Shown: positions 6,350 to 13,282 of the stretch, piece after piece
Layout of the letters: each line of letters opens with the position of its first letter
Numbering within the stretch: position 1 is the first letter of the stretch
NCBI GenBank assembly: GCA_937898415.1
Contig: CALDLA010000061.1
Coordinates: 1 to 16,100 of the forward strand
Length of the DNA stretch: 16,100 bases
Direction: 5' to 3'
Source: an uncultured Prevotellaceae bacterium
GTDB taxonomy: Bacteria > Bacteroidota > Bacteroidia > Bacteroidales > Bacteroidaceae
Position numbers and translations under genes: made by a program
Notes under the pieces: model-generated
What the model was told of the DNA's origin: nothing
Seen by the model: only the letters and a program-made list of their open reading frames with translations
Database searches by the model: none

Positions 6350-7339
6350 ATGGACGCTTATATTGATAGAGCCAATTTAAAGTCGTATGTGATGTCTTCG
6401 GCAAACAAAGCATTTGCCGATTGCAATCGAATGTTGTCAAACAAATTTGATTTAAAGTTCACATTTTCTAAAGATGACATTAAAGACGACCCTGTAATTA
6501 GACAATGGATAACGATAATGAATGACGGATTTAAAGGTTCTATATGTTGGAATGTAAATCATCCGTCTCGTCCATTAAAGTCTAATACACATACGACCTT
6601 TAATTGCGAACAATTATCGTCTGTATATCTGGTTGATGACGAAAGAATTCAGCAAATACGGGATTACGGATTGCTGCTTTATGGTGGTGTTGGTAGTGAG
6701 ATTGAGATTTTGTCATCGCTTATAATGGCCGATACTGATTATGGTTTTGTAAAACAAATACCGATAAAGTCCCTTCCTAATTGGAGTAATCTTCGTGCAT
6801 ACACATCTCCATGTTCGGATATCATTCTTGTCGATCAATACCTCTTTACATTTCAAGAATTATATGAAGTTAATGTGTGCTCGTTGATTAATGAAATCTG
6901 TTCACATGCAAAAGATGCAAAAATAAATGTTGTGATATTAACTCTACCCCAATGTTATGACAAGCGAACAAAAACTTCTTTTACGCCCAACTGGATAGAA
7001 ATAAAAGACAAACTGAAGAGTATTGTAGAGGCAACTACTGGTAAAAAACCAAATGTTACATTTATTTTGTCATCCAATTTGGGAGAGCACGATAGGACTC
7101 TTTTTACAAATTACAAGAGTATTGAAAGCGGAGACACATTTAATTACTTTGATTCGACGTGGAAGGTCATTTCTTCAGGTAGGCATGTGGAAATATTTAG
7201 TTTGGCAGATAGAGACTTTTTTACCAACAGCATGCAATTCGTGAGAGATATGCAGGAGGTTCTCAACAACACCAAAAGACTAAATAATGACAATGTCATT
7301 GGTGACAGAAAGAGCAACTATTTAAATTTTAATGATTAA
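6350..7339 (+). CDS. Unrecognised partner of the ATPase (possible effector)
   Basis: A 329-residue soluble protein with no signal peptide or membrane segment. I do not recognise its family. It has mixed alpha/beta character: two hydrophobic strands that look like a core (SDIILVDQYLF, KINVVILTLP) and a third, NVTFILSS. These are followed by EHDRTLF at about 246-252 and then a GDTFNYF segment. The HDR motif after a core strand, followed by a glycine-phenylalanine segment, loosely recalls PLD-like MIT C-terminal domains; this is a weak, visual resemblance. It lacks a visible DUF4435/TOPRIM or HNH motif. Its tight coupling to the ATPase suggests a two-protein sensor-effector pair. Confidence 0.7.
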   Translation: MDAYIDRANLKSYVMSSANKAFADCNRMLSNKFDLKFTFSKDDIKDDPVIRQWITIMNDGFKGSICWNVNHPSRPLKSNTHTTFNCEQLSSVYLVDDERIQQIRDYGLLLYGGVGSEIEILSSLIMADTDYGFVKQIPIKSLPNWSNLRAYTSPCSDIILVDQYLFTFQELYEVNVCSLINEICSHAKDAKINVVILTLPQCYDKRTKTSFTPNWIEIKDKLKSIVEATTGKKPNVTFILSSNLGEHDRTLFTNYKSIESGDTFNYFDSTWKVISSGRHVEIFSLADRDFFTNSMQFVRDMQEVLNNTKRLNNDNVIGDRKSNYLNFND

Positions 7340-7375
7340 TGCAGAAAGCCTACATAGTAACGTCGTAAATTTGCA
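7340..7375 (+). promoter_or_regulatory. Shared promoter element, copy B (before the fusion methyltransferase)
   Basis: TGCAGAAAGCCTACA at 7340-7354 is the dyad with one change in the right arm, followed after 11 bases by TAAATTTG (7366-7373). It begins immediately after the stop codon of the ATPase partner, so the upstream operon ends where this promoter begins. Confidence 0.8.
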
Positions 7376-7406
7376 CTCGAAAATAACAATATAAATAGGA
7401 CAAGCA

Positions 7407-9641
7407 ATGAAAGAACAAGATATAAAAGTAAGCGCAGCAAGAATATGGCAGTTCTGTTCTCATGTAAGAAGTATATTGCCAGACTCGCAACCACAAGAGG
7501 TTGCTATCGCCTTTACTTTCCTGCGTCGTATTGACTGTTTGATTGGAAAGTATGCAAAGGAATCTTCTTCTTTCTATAACAACAACAGTGAAAAACTAAG
7601 CGAAGAACGCCTTAGTGAAAAACTTAGGGAAATATCTGGTGGCTATCCTTTCTATAATCATTCTGGGTATACATTTAAAGAGATTTTGTTTACAAATAGT
7701 TCTTTAGATGTTGTTCTAAATTCCTATCTTCAGGGGTTTAGTTATAATGTCTTACATTTCTTAAATGGAATGAACTTCAAACAAAACCTGGCAATATTGC
7801 AACGCCAGCCCAGGTATTTAGTTGAACTATTTGAATTGTGTGCAGATTTAGATTTGTCGAGTTTGTCTGTCGATAATGAAGAATTTGCAGAACTGATATT
7901 TTCCCTCCTTATTGGTGGAATGAGAGATTATGGAGAGCATTTCACATATTTTGAGTTGTCTAACTTAATCTGTGAGTGTCTTTTAAACGTAGATGTAAGA
8001 GAAGATAAAAGCGAAAATATATCAATATATGATCCGGTCTGTGGAACTGGAAGCATGTTGGTTGTTGCAGGTGAGAAGGCAAAGACGTACGCTATCCTTC
8101 AAAATAATATTTCATTGCATGGTCAGGAAATAGCAATGTTCCCGTGCGCTGTAGCCAAAGCATTAGTACTTCTTTCTGGAAATACTAACAGTTCTATTGA
8201 GTATGGTGATACTCTCACGGAGGACATGTTCGCTAATGATCACTTTCAATATATTCTTGCAGACAATCCCTTTGGCTTGTCATGGAAACCCATACAAGAA
8301 AGGATAAAGAAGGAAGGGGCAGATATTAACGGACGGTTCTCTATTGGACTCCCAGCTGTAAGTGATAGCCAATTCCTATTTATCGAGCACATCATTTCAA
8401 AGATGAGTCCAAAAGGAAGTCGAGCTGCATTTATCTCAAATGCATCAGCTCTTTTGACAGGTAATGCTCAAAGTGGAGAGTCTCGCATTCGACGCTGGAT
8501 GTTTGAGAATGATCTTGTTGAGACTATTATTGCGTTGCCATCTGGGGTACACACAGTGGCTAGCGTTCCTATCTATTTGTGGATTCTTTCCAATAAGAAG
8601 GAACAGGAGCAGAAGGGTAAAGTACGCCTAATAGATGCCTCCACTATGGTAAGCAAGAATCGCCAAAATGTCTTAGATAGCGATTTCGTTGGACTAATCA
8701 TTGATGAATATAAGTCAAACATAATTTCTATGAGGTCTCAAATTGTAAAGAATGAGCAATTTGGCTTTTACGAAGTTGACCTATTGGAGAATGGAAAGAA
8801 AAAGGAAAGAGTTACAATATCTTTAGATACTGACATTCAAAAATTTGTAGAAAAAGAACGCCAGCCTTATACTAAAGGTGAAATAACTATTGACTATAGC
8901 TCCGTAGAGAAGGGCTATGCTATTGAGTTTGAGAAGTTTTTCACACAAGAGCAAATTGACGTTGTATCTTTAATTGATGCGACAAAAGATATGGTATCAG
9001 TTATAGATACAATTTCATCTCTTAAAATGGACGTCGTGAAGGTCATGGGGCGTTCTGAATCAAAATCATGGAACGAACTTCCATTACGCGCAGCAATAGA
9101 GGTTGCTGTTGGAGCAAACAGACCTTCTGTCGATAAGTCTGAAGGTCTGCCTCTCCTATCTGTATCATACATAAGAAAGCCTTCTACTGACGAAAAATTA
9201 TATGAAGTTACTCCAAAGACTAAATGTGCTACGGCTAATGATGTAATCATCATTGTAAGAGGCGAAAATGCTGGTGAGGTATTTAAAGGTATTGATGGGA
9301 TTTTAACACCTTCTGTTGCTGCAATTAAATGCGTTAATGAGAGCATTATTGCACCTCAATATCTTTATTATATACTTAAAGGAAATGAGAAAATACTAAG
9401 ATCCATGGCAAAAGGGATTGCCATCAAGTCACTTGATTCAAAGTCGATTCTTGACTTAAAATGCATGATTCCGCCGATTGACGAACAGATTCGATTAGCC
9501 ACCTATCTGGATGACATCGTTGGTAAAATTGACGGCATCATCAGTATGATTGGCTATTCTGTGAATGTTTTTTCCGAATACCGCCAAACTCTTATTGAAA
9601 ATGTCATACGAGGGAGGGTCTTAGTAAATAATTTTAATTAA
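7407..9641 (+). CDS. HsdM-HsdS fusion, N6-adenine methyltransferase with one target-recognition domain
   Basis: A 744-residue protein. Residues 1-190 resemble the HsdM N-terminal helical domain. The methyltransferase core has motif I DPVCGTGS at 209-216 and, at the place of motif IV, ADNPFG at 285-290, where related enzymes have ANPPYG. SGESRIRRWMFENDLVETII follows, typical of HsdM. From about residue 550 the protein is HsdS-like: one target-recognition domain (SWNELPLRAAIEVAVG onward), then IPPIDEQIRLATYLDDI at 688 and a coiled coil ending VIRGRVLV. It thus resembles a type I M subunit joined to half an S subunit, as in type IIB/IIG-like M-S fusions, but with no nuclease. It could methylate as a dimer; the altered motif IV makes activity uncertain. 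Confidence 0.87.
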   Translation: MKEQDIKVSAARIWQFCSHVRSILPDSQPQEVAIAFTFLRRIDCLIGKYAKESSSFYNNNSEKLSEERLSEKLREISGGYPFYNHSGYTFKEILFTNSSLDVVLNSYLQGFSYNVLHFLNGMNFKQNLAILQRQPRYLVELFELCADLDLSSLSVDNEEFAELIFSLLIGGMRDYGEHFTYFELSNLICECLLNVDVREDKSENISIYDPVCGTGSMLVVAGEKAKTYAILQNNISLHGQEIAMFPCAVAKALVLLSGNTNSSIEYGDTLTEDMFANDHFQYILADNPFGLSWKPIQERIKKEGADINGRFSIGLPAVSDSQFLFIEHIISKMSPKGSRAAFISNASALLTGNAQSGESRIRRWMFENDLVETIIALPSGVHTVASVPIYLWILSNKKEQEQKGKVRLIDASTMVSKNRQNVLDSDFVGLIIDEYKSNIISMRSQIVKNEQFGFYEVDLLENGKKKERVTISLDTDIQKFVEKERQPYTKGEITIDYSSVEKGYAIEFEKFFTQEQIDVVSLIDATKDMVSVIDTISSLKMDVVKVMGRSESKSWNELPLRAAIEVAVGANRPSVDKSEGLPLLSVSYIRKPSTDEKLYEVTPKTKCATANDVIIIVRGENAGEVFKGIDGILTPSVAAIKCVNESIIAPQYLYYILKGNEKILRSMAKGIAIKSLDSKSILDLKCMIPPIDEQIRLATYLDDIVGKIDGIISMIGYSVNVFSEYRQTLIENVIRGRVLVNNFN

Positions 9642-9644
9642 AGG

Positions 9645-9680
9645 TGAAGAAAACCTGCATAGTTAAACTATAATTTTGCA
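9645..9680 (+). promoter_or_regulatory. Shared promoter element, copy C (before the small protein)
   Basis: TGAAGAAAACCTGCA at 9645-9659 has the dyad with one change in the left arm. TAATTTTG (9671-9678) follows after 11 bases. It starts three bases after the stop of the fusion methyltransferase. Confidence 0.82.
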
Positions 9681-9699
9681 GGCGTAAAAACAAAAAATT

Positions 9700-9957
9700 A
9701 TGGCAAGGACATATAAGTATAACAACATCAAAAAGGATTTGAATCGCCAAAGTACAGAGGCTTTGGTAGAAGAGTTCAATACTTTCGTTGGAAAAAGGTG
9801 CTGGGTTTCTGCACGAGCAGCCCATGATACTGCTCTCATCGACACTCTTATCAAAAGAGGGGTAGATGTGTCCTGCGTATATGATGATAATCGTATTTCA
9901 TTCGGGGAGCATGTTGTTATCAATGAAGACCTGAACAAACTATATGTGGTAAAATAA
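9700..9957 (+). CDS. Unrecognised 85-residue protein
   Basis: A small soluble protein, MARTYKYNNIKKDLNRQSTE at the start, with KRCWVSARAAHDTALIDTLI in the middle and ISFGEHVVINEDLNKLYVVK at the end. It is mixed-charge, with two likely helices followed by strands. No known family, membrane segment or helix-turn-helix was recognised. It is a single-gene unit: element C lies 20 bases before its start and element D begins 11 bases after its stop. Having a private copy of the shared promoter suggests that it is dosed separately from its neighbours, as a modulator, inhibitor or small effector of the restriction system would be. That role is inference. Confidence 0.75.
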   Translation: MARTYKYNNIKKDLNRQSTEALVEEFNTFVGKRCWVSARAAHDTALIDTLIKRGVDVSCVYDDNRISFGEHVVINEDLNKLYVVK

Positions 9958-9967
9958 AACTAAACAA

Positions 9968-10003
9968 TGAAGAAAACCTGCATAGTTAGACATTAACTTT
10001 GCA
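9968..10003 (+). promoter_or_regulatory. Shared promoter element, copy D (before hsdMSR)
   Basis: TGAAGAAAACCTGCA at 9968-9982 is identical to copy C across the dyad. TAACTTTG (9994-10001) follows after 11 bases. The hsdM start codon is 18 bases past the element. Confidence 0.82.
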
Positions 10004-10021
10004 CACAGAAAGAAAAAGGAT

Positions 10022-12052
10022 ATGACAGATATACAGAACATATGGTCTCAGCCTCGTGACATCATGCACTACGAGAGCGATATTTGGGCGATAGCAGACT
10101 TGCTGCTGGCAGCAAGTGTGAAGCAGAGTGATTTCCCTGCTTATATGATGCCGTTCTTTGCGCTGATGATGCTCGAAGGACGTATGCTCAACGCTATGAA
10201 GCTTGTGGAGGAAGAGGAAGGTCTGACGGTGAAGGACAATCCAGAAGACTTCAAAGAGGCTTTCATCGACCGAGACTGTGGCTACAACGAATATATCGTT
10301 ATGCAGGGCAAGACGCTGCAAAACATCTGCAATAACGACAAGACGTTTGAACAGGACTTCGCCAGCTATCTTAGCGAGTTCGATCCAACATTGAAGAAGT
10401 TGCTGGGCATTGAACGTGGTAAGGACGAGAAGAAGTTCCTCAATATGGATTACTATGTGGCAGAGCTTCGCAGTAAGAAGATTCTTCTGTCTGTCATTAC
10501 TGCATGGTCAAAGATAGACCTTTCGCCATACGATAACTCAGCCATCACGACGCTTGAGGAGCATATCAAGCGCAAGTGGGCTGACATCAGTGCTTCTACT
10601 GCCGGAGAGCAATATACGCCTGACGACATTATTTCGCTGATTGCTGACATCGTAGCCACGAAGGTAACGAAGCCTAAGAGTCAGAATATCCATGTTTATG
10701 ACCCCACCTGTGGTGGTGCGAACCTGCTGTTTGGTGTTGCTGACCGTCTGCATAATAAGGCCGGTTACCAGAATATTCACACCTGGGGCAGCGAATACAA
10801 TGATGCTCTCTATGCTTTGGCTGCCATTGAAAGCCGCTTCCGCAGTCATTCGCAAATCCACTATGGCAACACATTGACTACTGCCCCGTTTATTGACAAG
10901 GATTTCGATGTGATTGTAGCCAATCCGCCATACGGCACCAAGTGGAGCGGATATGAGAAGGAAATCAAGAACGACCAGAAAGGGCAATTCCCAGGTGGCC
11001 TGCCTGCTGTGAGCGATGGTCAGTTGCTTTTTATGCAGCATATTCTTTGGAAACTGGCTGGCGGTGGTATTGCCGTTGAGGTACATAATGGATCAACGCT
11101 GTTTAGCGGTGACGCGGGCAGCGGTGAAAGCAATATTCGCAAATATATCTTTGACCACGACTGGGTTGAAGCCATCATTCAGATGCCGCAGAACGAGTTT
11201 TTCAACACAGGTATCTACACCTATCTATGGATAATGAACAAAGAGAAACCGTTTGAACGTAAAAACAAAGTGGCATTAATCGATGGAAGCAATCTCTGGA
11301 AACCTCTTAAGAAATCAAAGGGTGATAAGCGCCGTGAGATGACTTCAGAACATCGTGAGGCCATAGTTAAGGCTTTGACTGATTTTGTACCAAGCGACAT
11401 CTGTAAGATATTTGACCGCGAACACTTCTATTACAACAAACAGTCGCTCACTCTGACAGAAATAAGTGAAGAAGGACGCTATGTGGAGCAAACCGTATGC
11501 CCAGATGGTAAGGCATTCGCCATCAAGAAACCAGTTTCGCTGACGATTGGCGAGGATGTTTATGACGACCTGTCATCGCTGACTCCTGACGACATCAAGG
11601 CAATAGCCAAACGAGTGACCAGTGAAAGACAAGAACTTGCTGTGAGTGTCAAGACTGAGGATGATGGCGTTTACGCTTTCCTGCCGGAGCGGTGTACCAT
11701 CATCCATACTGACAAGGATGGTAAAGAACACGACCTGGGATGTGGCGCCTTCTCTTTCAAGACCAGTGTGAACAAGAAAAAAATCGTGGTACACAAAATT
11801 GCCATCGAGCCATTCCTTACCTCTGACTATGAAATTATTCCTCACCACATGGATGAGCACGAAAACCAGTGCGAGGTCGAAGCCTTTATGCAAAGGTATT
11901 TGTTTAAGCCATACGTACTTGGGAAAAACGTGGTTGGCGTGGAGTTGAACTTCAACAAGGAGTTCTATGTGCCAGAGAAGATTGATAATGTGAATGATGT
12001 GATGGAAGAGATTCGTTCTTTGAATAATGAATTAATGGGGATTATATTATGA
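10022..12052 (+). CDS. hsdM: Type I restriction-modification methyltransferase subunit HsdM
   Basis: A 676-residue N6-adenine methyltransferase of the HsdM kind. A helical N-terminal domain is followed by EQYTPDDIISLIADIV, the usual lead into the catalytic core. Motif I is DPTCGGAN at 227-234 and motif IV is NPPYG at 301-305. SDGQLLFMQHILWKL, SGESNIRKYIFDHDWVEAII and TYLWIMNKEKP follow, all HsdM hallmarks. The motif I glycine pattern (CGGAN) departs from the common CGTGG/CGSGG. With HsdS it would methylate adenine in a bipartite target. Its last four bases overlap the hsdS start, so translation is coupled. It is the first gene of the hsdMSR operon under shared element D and is visibly richer in G and C than the ATPase genes. 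Confidence 0.95.
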   Translation: MTDIQNIWSQPRDIMHYESDIWAIADLLLAASVKQSDFPAYMMPFFALMMLEGRMLNAMKLVEEEEGLTVKDNPEDFKEAFIDRDCGYNEYIVMQGKTLQNICNNDKTFEQDFASYLSEFDPTLKKLLGIERGKDEKKFLNMDYYVAELRSKKILLSVITAWSKIDLSPYDNSAITTLEEHIKRKWADISASTAGEQYTPDDIISLIADIVATKVTKPKSQNIHVYDPTCGGANLLFGVADRLHNKAGYQNIHTWGSEYNDALYALAAIESRFRSHSQIHYGNTLTTAPFIDKDFDVIVANPPYGTKWSGYEKEIKNDQKGQFPGGLPAVSDGQLLFMQHILWKLAGGGIAVEVHNGSTLFSGDAGSGESNIRKYIFDHDWVEAIIQMPQNEFFNTGIYTYLWIMNKEKPFERKNKVALIDGSNLWKPLKKSKGDKRREMTSEHREAIVKALTDFVPSDICKIFDREHFYYNKQSLTLTEISEEGRYVEQTVCPDGKAFAIKKPVSLTIGEDVYDDLSSLTPDDIKAIAKRVTSERQELAVSVKTEDDGVYAFLPERCTIIHTDKDGKEHDLGCGAFSFKTSVNKKKIVVHKIAIEPFLTSDYEIIPHHMDEHENQCEVEAFMQRYLFKPYVLGKNVVGVELNFNKEFYVPEKIDNVNDVMEEIRSLNNELMGIIL

Positions 12053-13266
12053 GGTTGAAAGATTTCTCTGTTCTTAATCCTCAATACAAGGGGAAGAATA
12101 TTGATGCCGAGGTCTCTTTTGTTCCAATGGAGAGCCTTCGCAATGGAATTATTGATTATCAGGACATCCCATTCAAAGAGGCGAAAGGGAAGTACACTTT
12201 TTTTAGCGATGGAGACCTTTTGGTGGCTAAAGTGACTCCATGCTTTGAAAATGGAAACATTGCGATTGCCAACGAGATGAAAGAAGGCATAGGTTTCGGA
12301 AGTTCAGAGATCTTTGTGCTTCGTATGAACAAAAAGGTACTCAATTCTTATATGTTTTACATCACACAAAGTAGCAATTTCCAAGACGGTGCTTGTGCAA
12401 CAATGTGTGGAGTTGGCGGTCTCAAAAGGATTTCTCCATTGTTCATGCGAACATATGAACTCGACATACCTTCCATTTCTAATCAACAGCATATTGTAGA
12501 ATATCTGGATGAGAAACTTGCTAATATAAACAAACGGATAACATCTTTGGAGAAGCAACTGGATGCGTATATGCGACTGAAAAAGAGCATTATTCATCAG
12601 GCTGTTACTCGTGGACTTAAACCTAATGTTTCTCTCAAAGATTCTGGCATTGAATGGATAGGGATGATTCCTGAGCATTGGGAGGTGAAGAGGATAAAGG
12701 ATTTATGTTCTTTTGTGAGTCGCGGATCTACCCCTGATTATGTAGATGAGAGTGACTTCCCTGTGATGAATCAAGCGGTGTTTAGTTCTGGTTGTATTAA
12801 TCATGAGGTAGTGCGATATTCGTCTTACATGAAGCCTGAATCAAAGATTGAGAAAGGAGATTTGTTGATAGCTTCTACTGGAGGTGGCATATTGGGAAAG
12901 CTATATTTCTTTAACATTGAGGATGAACAATTCTATGCTGATACGCATGTAACAATCGTAAGAAGCCCCAAGAAAACATTCTGTGTGAAGTTCCTTTATT
13001 ATCTTCTTTCCATTGGTTATAACATGATAAATTCATGCATGGCCAAAGGATCTACTAACCAAACGGAGTTGCAAAGAGATAAGCTTATTGCATATGAAAT
13101 CGCTATTCCTTCTATTGAGGAACAAACAAGAATAATAGATTATCTCGATGAGAAGTGTACAAAGATAGATGCTGCAATTGAGAATATCAGTAAGCAGATT
13201 GATGCCTCAAAACGGCTTAAGCGTGCATTGATAAACGAAGTAATAACTGGCCAACGTGCCGTATAA
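12049..13266 (+). CDS. hsdS: Type I specificity subunit HsdS
   Basis: A 405-residue S subunit with two target-recognition domains and two helical spacers. Domain 1 covers about residues 1-139 and spacer 1 starts IPSISNQQHIVEYLDEKLAN at 140. Domain 2 starts near 203 (GIEWIGMIPEHWEVKRI). Spacer 2 starts IPSIEEQTRIIDYLDEK at 353 and ends NEVITGQRAV. The two spacers are similar, as required for circular pseudo-symmetry with two HsdM. It overlaps hsdM by four bases and lies 16 bases before hsdR. No second hsdS fragment or inverted copy and no recombinase is seen, so there is no evidence here of an invertible specificity system. The recognition site cannot be read from the sequence. Confidence 0.93.
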   Translation: MRLKDFSVLNPQYKGKNIDAEVSFVPMESLRNGIIDYQDIPFKEAKGKYTFFSDGDLLVAKVTPCFENGNIAIANEMKEGIGFGSSEIFVLRMNKKVLNSYMFYITQSSNFQDGACATMCGVGGLKRISPLFMRTYELDIPSISNQQHIVEYLDEKLANINKRITSLEKQLDAYMRLKKSIIHQAVTRGLKPNVSLKDSGIEWIGMIPEHWEVKRIKDLCSFVSRGSTPDYVDESDFPVMNQAVFSSGCINHEVVRYSSYMKPESKIEKGDLLIASTGGGILGKLYFFNIEDEQFYADTHVTIVRSPKKTFCVKFLYYLLSIGYNMINSCMAKGSTNQTELQRDKLIAYEIAIPSIEEQTRIIDYLDEKCTKIDAAIENISKQIDASKRLKRALINEVITGQRAV

Positions 13267-13282
13267 ATAACATAAGCTGCGT

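Noticed and set aside
4716..7339. PARIS, Gabija or RloA/RloB system
   Set aside because: The ATPase is of a related class, but it has no fused TOPRIM as Gabija GajA does, and the partner shows no UvrD-like helicase, DUF4435 or RloB-like features that I can see.
8915..9346. 143-codon minus-strand open frame inside the fusion methyltransferase
   Set aside because: The plus-strand frame encodes a recognisable target-recognition domain; the antisense frame has no promoter or known motifs.
4656..10003. CRISPR-like array
   Set aside because: The four repeats are kilobases or hundreds of bases apart, sit exactly at promoters and have genes between them, so they are regulatory and not a spacer array.
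10538..11086. 182-codon open frame on the minus strand inside hsdM
   Set aside because: It lies fully within a gene with clear HsdM motifs and has no family features; it is a shadow of the real reading frame.
12049..13266. Invertible or shuffling hsdS locus
   Set aside because: No site-specific recombinase, second hsdS fragment or long inverted repeat is visible; the similar spacers in HsdS are the normal internal repeat.
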